A stretch of 64,000 nt of DNA from Chloroflexota bacterium (GTDB lineage Bacteria > Chloroflexota > Anaerolineae > UBA4142 > SHND01). Below are positions 1 through 7,992 of this stretch, piece after piece. Where the stretch lies: the NCBI GenBank assembly GCA_004295045.1, contig SHND01000019.1, positions 62,001 through 126,000 of the forward strand, written 5' to 3'. The notes beneath the pieces were generated by a model. It was not told the origin of the DNA and did no database searches. It saw nothing but the letters and a program-made list of their open reading frames with translations. Position 1 is the stretch's first letter. Each line of letters begins with the position of its first letter. The translations under genes were made by a program, and so were the position numbers.

Positions 1-1
1 T

Positions 2-370
2 CAAGCGTGGCTGCAAAGTCAAACCGCGCCTGCGGTCGAGCCGGCGCCCGGTTCGCTTGAAGCAACAGGCAAAGAGATCTTTTTGAATCCCAATAACAAA
101 TGCATCGGATGTCATTCGATTGAAAGCACGGATGCGCCCCTTCAGGATGGACCGAATCTGGCGCACTTTGCATCGCGTGAATGTTTCGCGGGCTGCATCT
201 ATGAAAACAACCGCGATAATCTAACGCGCTGGCTCGAAAATCCCGAAGCCATGAAGCCGGGCAATCTCATGGCAAAAGCGCTGATGACGCTTCGACCCGA
301 AACACCCTATCATCCGCTGACTGCGGACCAAGTCGCGGCGTTGACCGCATATTTAGAAAGTTTGAAATAA
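2..370 (+). CDS. coxB: Cytochrome c oxidase subunit II, C-terminal cytochrome c domain (5'-truncated by window edge)
   Basis: The reading frame is open from the left edge, so only the last 122 codons are visible. They encode a linker rich in Pro and Ala, then a class I cytochrome c domain with a CIGCH heme-binding motif and a downstream Met-containing segment (KALMTL) that can supply the axial ligand. The next gene is oxidase subunit I, so this is the cytochrome c domain fused to the CuA subunit in caa3-type oxidases. It would pass electrons from CuA-side donors to the oxidase on the outer face of the membrane. The CuA domain itself lies outside the window, so assignment as subunit II rests on context. 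The stop is 64 bases before coxA. Confidence 0.85.
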   Translation, partial: QAWLQSQTAPAVEPAPGSLEATGKEIFLNPNNKCIGCHSIESTDAPLQDGPNLAHFASRECFAGCIYENNRDNLTRWLENPEAMKPGNLMAKALMTLRPETPYHPLTADQVAALTAYLESLK

Positions 371-434
371 TCACACGGAAGCCGGTGAGATTTTCTCATC
401 GGTTATCCGTCACCAGATGCCTTGAGGAGATGGT

Positions 435-2276
435 ATGGCGACGAATGTAATGACGCTGCCGCGCACATCTGAACCAACCGGATTGTGGAGCTGGATTACG
501 ACAGTTGACCACAAACGTATTGGAATTTTATATTTGATTACCGCGGGTTTGTTCTTTTTGATCGGTGGGATCGAAGCGCTGATCATTCGCACTCAACTCG
601 CCGCGCCGAACGGGACGCTTGTTTCACCCGATGTTTACAATGAGCTGTTTACCATGCACGGCACTACGATGATCTTTCTTGCCGTGATGCCGCTGAATAC
701 CGGCTTTGGTAATTATGTCGTGCCGCTCATGATCGGTGCGCGAGACATGGCGTTTCCACGCTTGAACGCGTTTGGCTATTGGCTCTTTCTCTTTGGCGGC
801 TTGCTGCTCTATTCCAGTTTCTTTCTCGGCGGCGCGCCAAATGCAGGTTGGTTCGGCTACGCGCCAATGACGGAACGCGCGTTCAATCCGGGCAACGGCA
901 TCAATTTTTGGATTCTTTCCCTGCAACTGCTCGGCATCTCATCCATCGTCGGCGCGCTGAATTTTATCGTCACGATCCTGAACATGCGCGCGCCGGGCAT
1001 GACAATCAATCGGCTTCCCCTTTTCGTGTGGGGCATCCTCGTAACTTCGCTGCTCCTCATCTTTGCTTTGCCGAGCATCACGGTAGCGCTGATTCTCTTG
1101 CTGTTCGATCGTTATTTCGGCACGATGTTTTATCTGCCCTCCGCGCAAGGTGATCCACTCCTCTGGCAAAATCTATTTTGGTTCTTTGGGCACCCCGAAG
1201 TGTATATCATGATCATGCCCGCCTTTGGCATCATTTCGGAAATACTCGCCACGTATTCGCGCAAACCAATTTTTGGTTACGCGGCAATGGCGTTTGCGTT
1301 TGCGGGGATTTCGTTCATCAGTTTCACAGTCTGGGCGCATCACATGTTTGCGACAGGAATCTCGCCGGTCGCAGATATAGTATTCGCGGGCATGAGCTTT
1401 CTCGTCGCGGTGCCAACCGGCATCAAAATCTTTAATTGGCTCGGGACGATTTGGAAAGGTTCGCTTCGTCTCACCACCGCGTTTCTCTTTGCCGCAGGTT
1501 TCATCGGACAATTCACAATCGGTGGTCTCAGCGGCGTCATGCTTGCCACCGTGCCGGTGGATTGGCAGATTACCGATACTTATTTTGTGGTGGGGCACTT
1601 GCATTACGTATTATTTGCCGGCGCGATCCTTGCGTTGTTTGCCGGAACCTATCATTGGTTTCCAAAGATGACCGGCAAGTTCCTGAACGAACGACTCGGG
1701 CAAGCGCATTTCTGGTTAACCATGATTGGGATGATTTTGGTCTTTTTGACCATGCATTATATCGGCGTGCTCGGAATGCCGCGCCGCATCTATACCTATG
1801 CTCCGGCACAGGGCTGGGACTTGTGGAACATGATTGAGACCATCGGCGCCTTTCTCGTTGGATTGGGGGCTCTGATCTTTTTCATCAATATTCTCATCAG
1901 CTTGCGTCAGCCCAAAACTTCACAGGGTGACCCATGGGATGGGCAAACGCTGGAATGGGCTACTTCATCCCCGCCGCCCGTCTATAACTTTGCTTCGATG
2001 ATTCCTGTTAGCAGCCCGCGTCCGCTCTGGGATGCCAAATACGGAGCGCACAGCGAATTTGCCGGGGACCCCAAAAAGGTGGATTTGTCAGGTGGCGGGA
2101 CAGCGCAAGTGCACCTGCCCAACCCAAGTTTCTGGCCCATCGTATTAGCATTCGGTCTATCGTTTATGTTGGTGGGGATTCTCTTTGGTCCCGAAACGGG
2201 ATGGCTCGGGGTACCGATTGGGGTCGTCATCATGTTTGTAGGATTGATCGGTTGGCTCGCGCAACCCGCAGAGTAA
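435..2276 (+). CDS. ctaD: Cytochrome c oxidase subunit I (caa3 type)
   Basis: 613 residues with about 12-14 hydrophobic segments. This is the catalytic heme a/heme a3-CuB subunit that reduces oxygen to water and pumps protons. Visible signatures are GHPEVY near residue 251 (CuB His and cross-linked Tyr), WAHHMF near residue 300 (two CuB His) and GHLHYV near residue 386 (heme a3 and heme a His). The HPEVY helix is the form found in A-type heme-copper oxidases. A GAGGAG ribosome site sits before the ATG. It lies between coxB and coxC in one operon. The C-terminal 100 residues continue past the core as an extra membrane segment, as in long caa3-type subunits. Confidence 0.97.
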   Translation: MATNVMTLPRTSEPTGLWSWITTVDHKRIGILYLITAGLFFLIGGIEALIIRTQLAAPNGTLVSPDVYNELFTMHGTTMIFLAVMPLNTGFGNYVVPLMIGARDMAFPRLNAFGYWLFLFGGLLLYSSFFLGGAPNAGWFGYAPMTERAFNPGNGINFWILSLQLLGISSIVGALNFIVTILNMRAPGMTINRLPLFVWGILVTSLLLIFALPSITVALILLLFDRYFGTMFYLPSAQGDPLLWQNLFWFFGHPEVYIMIMPAFGIISEILATYSRKPIFGYAAMAFAFAGISFISFTVWAHHMFATGISPVADIVFAGMSFLVAVPTGIKIFNWLGTIWKGSLRLTTAFLFAAGFIGQFTIGGLSGVMLATVPVDWQITDTYFVVGHLHYVLFAGAILALFAGTYHWFPKMTGKFLNERLGQAHFWLTMIGMILVFLTMHYIGVLGMPRRIYTYAPAQGWDLWNMIETIGAFLVGLGALIFFINILISLRQPKTSQGDPWDGQTLEWATSSPPPVYNFASMIPVSSPRPLWDAKYGAHSEFAGDPKKVDLSGGGTAQVHLPNPSFWPIVLAFGLSFMLVGILFGPETGWLGVPIGVVIMFVGLIGWLAQPAE

Positions 2277-2287
2277 GGAGTGAGAAA

Positions 2288-2938
2288 ATGTCTGCCGTTG
2301 GCAAATTAGAACAAGCAGGACATCACGTCGGCGAGAGCGTCGAGCAGGTCGTGGATGAAACGCACGCGCAGGTGGCACACGCGGAAACGACCACGGGGCT
2401 GGATCATCGCAAGCTCGTGATGTGGGTTTTCATCGCTTCAGAAACTATCTTTTTTGCAGCGCTGATGGCAACCTATCTCGTCTATCGCGGTAAAACTCCA
2501 TATGAGGAAGGGGTTGGACTGCTTGACCTCAATGTTGCCTCGCTGAACACATTTATTCTGCTCGCCAGCAGTTTGACCATGGTGATGTCGCTGCAAGCCA
2601 TCGAGAACAAGAAAAAGGGACGCATGATTGTTTTCTTGATTCTCACCACGATTTTGGGACTTGCGTTTCTCGGCGGTCAAGCGTACGAATATGGCAAGCT
2701 GCTGCAAGAAGGGATTTCGCTCGACACCAATCTTTTCGGGGCAACTTTTTTCGTCCTCACCGGCTTTCACGGTTCTCACGTTGCCATTGGCGTGTTGTGG
2801 ATCATTATGCTGATCATCCGCGCGCTGCGCGGCGGCATTTCGGAACACAACCACCTCTCTGTCGAGCTGGGCGGTTTGTATTGGCACTTTGTTGATCTCG
2901 TGTGGGTCGTGCTCTTTACGATTATTTATCTCATCTAA
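2288..2938 (+). CDS. ctaE: Cytochrome c oxidase subunit III
   Basis: 216 residues from the ATG at 2288, which follows a GGAGTGAG ribosome site directly after the coxA stop. An open frame continues upstream to 2201 but only inside coxA. The first 45 residues are hydrophilic and rich in His and Glu. The rest has five or so hydrophobic helices with the family motifs GFHGSHV and LYWHFVDLVWVVLF near the end. Subunit III binds lipid and stabilises subunit I during proton pumping. Order coxB-A-C-D is the usual one for this oxidase. Confidence 0.95.
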   Translation: MSAVGKLEQAGHHVGESVEQVVDETHAQVAHAETTTGLDHRKLVMWVFIASETIFFAALMATYLVYRGKTPYEEGVGLLDLNVASLNTFILLASSLTMVMSLQAIENKKKGRMIVFLILTTILGLAFLGGQAYEYGKLLQEGISLDTNLFGATFFVLTGFHGSHVAIGVLWIIMLIIRALRGGISEHNHLSVELGGLYWHFVDLVWVVLFTIIYLI

Positions 2939-3003
2939 AAGTTCTCGACCTAACTGGTTTGTGCGGCGTGAGCCGAACGAAACCATGTCAGGTCCTTTGC
3001 CAC

Positions 3004-3768
3004 ATGGAACACGGACAAGCAATTCCACAAACCACAATAGAGCCGCATCGCGATCCGGGTGATTTTGTCGCGGAAGAGGCACGGATCAAAAAAGCGAAAC
3101 CGAATTACATCGGCGTTTTTATTCTGCTCGCGATCCTCACCGCAATTGAAATCGGCATCGTCTCACTCTTTCACAAAGAAAATGGCAACTCGACAGTTGG
3201 GCGCGTGCCAATTCTTTTGGGTCTCACCGTCGCCAAAGGGCTGCTCGTCATTCTCTACTATATGCACCTCAAGTTTGACAGCCGTCTCTACAGCATTTTC
3301 TTTGGCGCGGGCGTCTTGGCGTTTGCTTTGCCAATGGTGATTGCCTTTATCTTTCTCATGTCGCCGCCGCAGCTGCACAGCGTACGGGCAGAGGCAGGCG
3401 AAGGCGGCACGGGCGGCGAACAGGGTCCCACTGCACCTTCCTTTGTTGGACCACCAATTACGTTTGACGCAGAAGGCGGCGAGTTTTATTTCAAACCGGA
3501 TGCACTTGCGGCGCAGGCGGGACAAGGGGTGCGTGTGACGTTGACCAATGTCGGCAGCGTAGAACACACCTTTGCCATCTCAAACAAACCGAAATCCGAA
3601 GACCCCACGCCCTGGACAACGAACGATGGAAAAGAAATCGCTCACGCCCCAGCCGGCAGTACGGGCAAGGGCAGCTTTAAAGCGCCTACGCCGGGCGAAT
3701 ATCTCTTTTACTGTGATGTGCCCGGACACGCGCAAGCCGGAATGGTCGGCACCTTCACGGTGCAATAA
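3004..3768 (+). CDS. Cytochrome c oxidase subunit IV fused to a cupredoxin domain
   Basis: 254 residues. Residues 35-120 hold three membrane helices with the subunit IV pattern, including YYMHLKFDSR at 86-94. A Gly-rich linker follows at 130-150. Residues 150-254 form a plastocyanin-like cupredoxin domain with all expected type 1 copper ligands: His188 (VEHTF), Cys237, His242 and Met247 in the CDVPGHAQAGM loop. The orientation puts the copper domain outside, where it could donate electrons to the CuA/cytochrome c subunit. An open frame reaches back to 2902, but that would overlap coxC; the ATG at 3004 starts right at the family-like N-terminus. The electron-donor role is inferred; a copper-delivery role is the alternative. 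Confidence 0.85.
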   Translation: MEHGQAIPQTTIEPHRDPGDFVAEEARIKKAKPNYIGVFILLAILTAIEIGIVSLFHKENGNSTVGRVPILLGLTVAKGLLVILYYMHLKFDSRLYSIFFGAGVLAFALPMVIAFIFLMSPPQLHSVRAEAGEGGTGGEQGPTAPSFVGPPITFDAEGGEFYFKPDALAAQAGQGVRVTLTNVGSVEHTFAISNKPKSEDPTPWTTNDGKEIAHAPAGSTGKGSFKAPTPGEYLFYCDVPGHAQAGMVGTFTVQ

Positions 3769-3793
3769 ATCATTCTGAGTTACGTATTATATA

Positions 3794-3827
3794 TTGCGCG
3801 TTGAGCAGACTTTTGCTCAACGCGCAA
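3794..3827 (+). terminator. Perfect 14-bp hairpin between the oxidase genes and ctaG
   Basis: Two arms of 14 bases pair perfectly around a 6-base loop (arm at 3794-3807, partner at 3814-3827). Only a weak T-rich tail (TTCATTT) follows, so it may be a partial terminator or an RNA end-stabilising hairpin rather than a strong stop. Confidence 0.55.
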
Positions 3828-3842
3828 TTCATTTAAGCAACT

Positions 3843-4667
3843 TTGAACGCGTATTTTCCGCCTCTCGAATTTTGGTGGACGGCGTGGACATTCGAGCCAA
3901 GTATTTGGTTCAGCATCGTTCTCCTGCACGGCAGCTATTTGCTCCTCGTCGGTCCATTTCGATCGCGCTTTCCGACCAGTCAACCGATCACCTCGCGTCA
4001 ACTTACTTTTTGGACGCTTGGCATCTTGGCTATCATCATCGCGTTAATCACGCCCCTCGCACTATTGGCTGATGTGTATTTATTCAGCGCGCACATGCTG
4101 CAGCACATCCTGTTGACGCTGGTTGCGCCGCCGCTGCTGCTGCTTGGGCTGCCAAGCTGGCTTTTTGATCCGCTAAAAACTCGTCCTACCCTGCTGCGAC
4201 TTGTACGCGAGCTGTGTAATCCATTTATTGCCTTTGCAATCTTTAATGTCACCTTTGTCGCATGGCACATCCCCGCGCTGTACAATCTAGCGCTCTATTC
4301 ACCGGTTGTGCATTTGTTGGAGCACGCGACACTCTTTCTAACTGCAATGGTGACATGGATGCCGGTGCTGAGTCCAACAAAATTGATTCCGCGCTTGCCT
4401 TTACCGCTGCAAGTGTTTTATGTATTTTTGCAAAGCGTCGTGGGGACAGGTCTCGGCGCGATTTTGACGCTTGCCAAAGAACCAATTTATATCTTTTACG
4501 CACAGCAATCGCGCATGTGGGGCATCCCGGTATTGGAGGATCAAGTGTGGGCAGGTCTCTTGATGTGGTCAGGCGGAGCATTGATTTGGTTGTTGGTCTT
4601 GACCATCGTTTTCTTTCGCTGGTTCGGCGCCAAAGGACCGGTTGAAGGCGAACACAAGTTTGTGTAA
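3843..4667 (+). CDS. ctaG: Cytochrome c oxidase assembly factor, CtaG (caa3 type)
   Basis: 274 residues with about seven membrane helices and the Caa3_CtaG family layout, including conserved segments AHMLQHILL and NVTFVAWHIPALYNLAL. Bacillus-type CtaG is needed for formation of active caa3 oxidase, probably at the copper-insertion step. This is not the periplasmic CtaG/Cox11. The start is a TTG at 3843; no in-frame ATG precedes the first conserved residues. It lies between the oxidase subunits and heme o synthase, which fits an assembly role. Confidence 0.88.
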   Translation: MNAYFPPLEFWWTAWTFEPSIWFSIVLLHGSYLLLVGPFRSRFPTSQPITSRQLTFWTLGILAIIIALITPLALLADVYLFSAHMLQHILLTLVAPPLLLLGLPSWLFDPLKTRPTLLRLVRELCNPFIAFAIFNVTFVAWHIPALYNLALYSPVVHLLEHATLFLTAMVTWMPVLSPTKLIPRLPLPLQVFYVFLQSVVGTGLGAILTLAKEPIYIFYAQQSRMWGIPVLEDQVWAGLLMWSGGALIWLLVLTIVFFRWFGAKGPVEGEHKFV

Positions 4668-4681
4668 GGAAGTTTTTTGAT

Positions 4682-5596
4682 ATGGCACACCTTTCTTCGA
4701 CCGTCTCGTTTCGAACAAGTTTACGCGAGACGGTGACCAATTATGTAATGCTCACCAAGCCGGTAATTGTCGCGCTGTTGCTGACGACAACGCTGGGCGG
4801 CATGCTCATCGCGGCGCGCGGCTTGCCACCGCTGTCCATCTTAATTTTCACTCTCATTGGCGGCGCGTGCGCGGCGGGCGGCGCAAACGCGCTCAACTCG
4901 TATATTGATCGCAACACCGACAAGGCAATGGGACGCACTTCGCGTCGTCCTTTACCGAGCGGCAAGATTTCCCCGCGCAGCGCGCTCATTTTTGCTCTGG
5001 CGCTTTGCATCGCGTCCATTTTCATTTTGGGCTTGGGAGTAAATTGGTTGTCAGCAACCCTTTCGACCGCAGGGATTGTGTACTATGCCTATGTCTACAC
5101 GGTGCTGCTGAAACGCATGACGCCGCAAAACATTGTGCTTGGCGGAGGCGCCGGAGCGATTCCTCCCTTGGTGGGATGGGCGGCTGTCACAAATGAGTTG
5201 AATTTGTTGGCGCTCTATTTGTTCGCGATTATTTTTTTGTGGACGCCGCCGCATACATGGGCATTGATGCTGCTGGTGGAAAAAGATTATCGCAAGGTCT
5301 CGATTCCAATGCTGCCTGCCGCGTGGGGTGAACTCGAAGCGCGCCGCCACATCTTTTTGTACTCCATCCTCTTGCTCATTGTGACGCTGATGCCCGTTCT
5401 CTATCGCGGCTTGAGTTGGATTTATCTCATCGGTGCGCTCATCCTCGGCGTTTATTTTCTCACGCTCGCCGCGCGCCTGTGGTTCACACCGAATCAAGCC
5501 AAGCCCATTGCAAAAAAACTATATCATTACTCGAACGGTTATCTCGCACTGTTATTTGTCTTTATGGTGATTGACGTTGTTATCCTGCGACCATAA
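4682..5596 (+). CDS. ctaB: Protoheme IX farnesyltransferase (heme o synthase)
   Basis: 304 residues, a UbiA-family integral membrane prenyltransferase. It adds the farnesyl group to heme b to make heme o, the precursor of heme a for the oxidase encoded just upstream. The prenyl-diphosphate-binding Asp motif is visible as NSYIDRNTDKAMGRT with RPLPSG after it, and the second conserved loop as LMLLVEKDYRKV. Eight to nine hydrophobic segments follow. The ATG at 4682 is 14 bases after the ctaG stop, with AAGGAAG before it. No ctaA (heme a synthase) is present in the window. Confidence 0.95.
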   Translation: MAHLSSTVSFRTSLRETVTNYVMLTKPVIVALLLTTTLGGMLIAARGLPPLSILIFTLIGGACAAGGANALNSYIDRNTDKAMGRTSRRPLPSGKISPRSALIFALALCIASIFILGLGVNWLSATLSTAGIVYYAYVYTVLLKRMTPQNIVLGGGAGAIPPLVGWAAVTNELNLLALYLFAIIFLWTPPHTWALMLLVEKDYRKVSIPMLPAAWGELEARRHIFLYSILLLIVTLMPVLYRGLSWIYLIGALILGVYFLTLAARLWFTPNQAKPIAKKLYHYSNGYLALLFVFMVIDVVILRP

Positions 5597-5641
5597 AGCG
5601 AAACGCCAAGTCCATAGTTTTAAAGTCCATAGGATCCATTC

Positions 5642-6109
5642 ATGGAACGTCCGCTGACTCAAACAAAATATATTGTACTCATTGGCGTAATTGGTTTGCT
5701 CGTCGCCTCGATCGCAGGCTTTGCTTTGGCGGCGTACGAAACGGCGGGTTTGGTATGGTATATCTTTACTCATTTCGCCGATCCGGATTTCCAAATTGAA
5801 GAAGTAACGTTCATCAAATTAGTAGATGGGTTCCTCGTTTCCACCGGACTTTTAGTTTTCGGATTGGGCTTGTTCGAAATTTTTATTCGTCCGCTTGAAT
5901 TGCCCAGCGCTCTACGCTTCCGAACGATTGGGGAATTGAAAACCACACTTGCCAGCATCATTGTTCTCACTCTGGCAGTCACATTTCTCACGATGGTGCA
6001 AGAGCCGATCGAAGATGCGATGAGCATTTTGCTCAAGGGGCTTGCCATCGCCGCTGTGATTCTGGCTCTCGTCTTTTTTGCGCGAAACGGTGAAAAAGAG
6101 GAACACTAA
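5642..6109 (+). CDS. UPF0114 (YqhA-like) membrane protein
   Basis: 155 residues with three to four hydrophobic segments and a charged C-terminus. The pattern, including IKLVDGFLVSTGLLVFGLGLFEIFI and RPLELPSAL, matches the UPF0114/YqhA family of small integral membrane proteins of unknown function. It is the last gene before a strong terminator and 45 bases after ctaB, so it is likely co-transcribed with the oxidase operon. Two direct copies of AGTCCATAG lie in that short gap. Confidence 0.75.
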   Translation: MERPLTQTKYIVLIGVIGLLVASIAGFALAAYETAGLVWYIFTHFADPDFQIEEVTFIKLVDGFLVSTGLLVFGLGLFEIFIRPLELPSALRFRTIGELKTTLASIIVLTLAVTFLTMVQEPIEDAMSILLKGLAIAAVILALVFFARNGEKEEH

Positions 6110-6140
6110 AAATGGGACGCTAAATGCGTCCCATTTTTTA
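6110..6140 (+). terminator. Rho-independent terminator of the oxidase operon
   Basis: An 11-base arm at 6110-6120 (AAATGGGACGC) pairs with 6126-6136 around a 5-base loop and runs into a T tract. The hairpin sits directly after the UPF0114 stop codon. Confidence 0.85.
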
Positions 6141-6179
6141 TTTCTTTGGTATGTATAAAGCTTGTTACGTCTCCATCCG

Positions 6180-6701
6180 CTACGCGAGATATTTGCTCCA
6201 TACTTCATGCGCGTGCGCCTCGCCGAGCATGACAACCGCAACAAAGCGCGGGCGTCCCGGGATGGAGAGGAGGTTCATATTGGCTTCGTCCGGCGTCCGA
6301 TTGCCTTTGCGGCGATTGCACGGACCGCAAGCTGTGACAACGTTTTCCCACGTGGTCGCGCCGCCGCGCGAGCGCGGCAAGACATGATCGAGCGTGAGTT
6401 CTGTGCGTCCCGGTGTCGTGCCACAATACTGACACGTGTACATATCGCGTGCCAGTACTGTGCGACGCGACAAGGGAAGAGGCAAACGGCGCGGGATCGG
6501 TACGTACGTGACAAGCCGAATCACGAGCGGAACATCCATGTGCAAGCGTTCCGCGCGAATTTTTTTGCGCGCGGCTTCCACGAGCTCCGCCTTTTCTTTC
6601 AAGAGGAGCACAATGGCGCGCTTGACCGACACGATATTTAGCGGTTCGTACGAAGCGTTTAAGACCAGAACCCCATTCACCGCAACCTCACTTGGCAACA
6701 C
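6180..6701 (-). CDS. HNH endonuclease domain protein
   Basis: 173 residues. The N-terminal 85 residues carry NGVLVLNASYEPLN and a basic segment. The C-terminal part is an HNH fold: zinc-binding CQYCG, then LTLDHVLPRSRGG (catalytic His), WENVVTACGPCNRRKGNR (Asn and second CxxC). This subfamily is widespread in cyanobacteria, actinobacteria and Chloroflexota as a stand-alone chromosomal gene and its role is not established. The start is GTG at 6701 or TTG three bases on. It is not associated with the group I intron 1.4 kb upstream, which has its own nuclease. Confidence 0.85.
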   Translation of the reverse strand: MLPSEVAVNGVLVLNASYEPLNIVSVKRAIVLLLKEKAELVEAARKKIRAERLHMDVPLVIRLVTYVPIPRRLPLPLSRRTVLARDMYTCQYCGTTPGRTELTLDHVLPRSRGGATTWENVVTACGPCNRRKGNRTPDEANMNLLSIPGRPRFVAVVMLGEAHAHEVWSKYLA

Positions 6702-6734
6702 ATTTCCCGTGTGTTGACCGCTTTGCGGCTGTTT

Positions 6735-7064
6735 CTAAGCCGCTTGTTGTAATGCCTCCGTTTCAAGGAATTTCAAAATTTCACTGCGCGCGTCTTTGTA
6801 CGCTTTGAGCAGGTTTTCATCCGGTCCCTTGAAACCAATGATATTTCGTTTGGCACAGGCGGAACAACCCATCAACGCTTTATAACGATCTGGATTGCAG
6901 TCCAAACATCCGCACTGGCGAATCATCATTAAACAAAACGCGAGACTGTCCGGATGATCTTCGGGCAGCGCCGCGACGCGTTTGGCGAGTTCACGCCATT
7001 TCGGATCGCGTAATCCGGCAAGCGCATGTACGCTCTTGTGTGGAAACAGAATCTCCGCGCGCAT
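6735..7064 (-). CDS. Small cysteine-rich protein of unknown function
   Basis: 109 residues from ATG 7064; the open frame extends upstream to 7145 but that part has no coding character. The middle holds a cluster of Cys in the arrangement CGCLDCNPDRY then GCSACAKR, plausible ligands for a metal ion or iron-sulfur cluster. The N-terminus is FPHKSVHALAGLRDPKW. I do not recognise a named family. It lies 33 bases upstream of the HNH gene on the same strand, so the two may be co-transcribed. A perfect 8-bp hairpin (GGGATGCG/CGCATCCC, 7132-7150) sits upstream of its start. Confidence 0.6.
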   Translation of the reverse strand: MRAEILFPHKSVHALAGLRDPKWRELAKRVAALPEDHPDSLAFCLMMIRQCGCLDCNPDRYKALMGCSACAKRNIIGFKGPDENLLKAYKDARSEILKFLETEALQQAA

Positions 7065-7299
7065 CGTGCAAACTCCTTGGCGAGCAAACTGCGGAGCCGC
7101 GTTGCTCGTCGTCGAATTTTGGAATAGTGGGGATGCGTTTCGCATCCCAGAGAATGACCGGGCGCAATGAAAACTTGCGCGAAAAACGGCGCACTTCCAA
7201 CTGATAGGAAGAGGCGCCGCACATCGAACCGAAGGAGCATTGCTGATCCGTGCTAATGCGAGAGCGTCATTGCTCGCAGCTCTCCTTGCTGATTCAAAG

Positions 7300-7377
7300 T
7301 GGACGCGTCGGGATTCGAACCCGAGTCATCGGAATGGCACATTGGCTTTAATCCGATTCGACACCAATCGCACGCCC
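7300..7377 (-). tRNA. tRNA-like element with intact acceptor and T arms but no normal anticodon arm
   Basis: On the minus strand the 3' side has a perfect 5-bp T arm with a TTCGAAT loop and a 7-base acceptor strand that pairs over its full length (two G-U pairs) with GGGCGTG at the 5' end, then an A discriminator. Total length is 77-78. The interior does not fold as a D arm plus a 5-bp/7-base anticodon arm; instead there is a TCGGA/TCCGA pair around an 18-base loop, and position 8 is C. No CCA is encoded. It may be a degenerate tRNA or a non-canonical tRNA-like RNA. No amino acid is assigned. Confidence 0.4.
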
Positions 7378-7380
7378 GAA

Positions 7381-7475
7381 TAGATTTTTGATTTATGATT
7401 GTTGATTAATGATTCTCACGCGAAACCACCGCGCTTGCCAGATCACAAATCAAAAATCGAAAATCATACATCCAA
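7381..7475 (-). repeat. Imperfect hairpin element after rnpB (word: GATTTTTGATTT)
   Basis: One arm is made of repeated GATTTNTGATT-type words and the other of the complementary AAATCAAAAATC words, with a GC-rich centre containing GCTTGC. It begins at the 3' boundary of the RNase P RNA. The same words recur at 23488, 37434 and 54197. Confidence 0.75.
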
Positions 7476-7911
7476 TACGGCAAGTGGTCGTACCCCCGAT
7501 TCTGTTTTAATCCGTCATCTGTCTCGAAGCATTGCTGCCCCGGTGAAATGTATTTGATCTCTTAAAATCAAATCACATCACTGCGGCAGGATCGCGTTTG
7601 TCGCCAAACGCAACCCACCTGCCTTGCTCCCCGTTGGACATTCACCTAGCCACTGCCATTGCTGACAATGCTGGTGGGCTTTTACCCCACCGTTTCGCCC
7701 CTGTCTCGTGGGTGCGAGGACGAGCCATCGCCCCTACGAGTGGGATTTTTTTCTGTTGCAGTTGTCGTTATCCTTCACTTGCGTGAAGGATACCCTAGCT
7801 TGCTGTTTCGCTAGGCAACGCTGCATCATCTTTTGGACGATGCCGAGAGTCGGGAAGTTCCTCTCACGGCGACGGATTGTGCCGCAAGCGACGGAACACC
7901 TACTTGCCGAT
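7476..7911 (-). ncRNA. rnpB: RNase P RNA, bacterial type A
   Basis: The minus strand contains the universal RNase P core: GAGAGGAACTTCCCGACTC (P4 strand and flank) near the 5' end, AAACGGTGGGGTAAAAGCCC in the middle (L15 region) and ACAGAATCGGGGGTA near the 3' end (P4 partner). The ends pair as helix P1: CGGCAAGTAGG at the 5' end with CCACTTGCCG at the 3' end. About 435 nt, usual for the class. The RNA cuts the 5' leader from precursor tRNAs. It sits directly downstream of tRNA-Lys on the same strand. Confidence 0.95.
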
Positions 7912-7924
7912 GTTTGATTGTTAA

Positions 7925-7951
7925 TTTGAAAAACGATTTCTGTTTTTCAAA
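7925..7951 (-). terminator. A/T-rich hairpin between tRNA-Lys and rnpB
   Basis: A perfect 10-bp stem (TTTGAAAAAC with GTTTTTCAAA) around 7 bases starts three bases after the tRNA-Lys 3' end. It could terminate or process the tRNA transcript; there is no long T tract. Confidence 0.4.
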
Positions 7952-7992
7952 AGTGAGCCGCCAGGGAATCGAACCCTGAACCTGCAGCTTAA

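Noticed and set aside
6180..6701. HNH protein as the homing nuclease of the tRNA-Lys intron
   Set aside because: It lies outside the intron, belongs to a common stand-alone chromosomal family, and the intron has its own PD-(D/E)XK gene.
7300..7911. tmRNA (ssrA) at the rnpB locus
   Set aside because: The 3' T arm suggested tmRNA at first, but the neighbouring 435 bases are clearly RNase P RNA and there is no tag-peptide frame.
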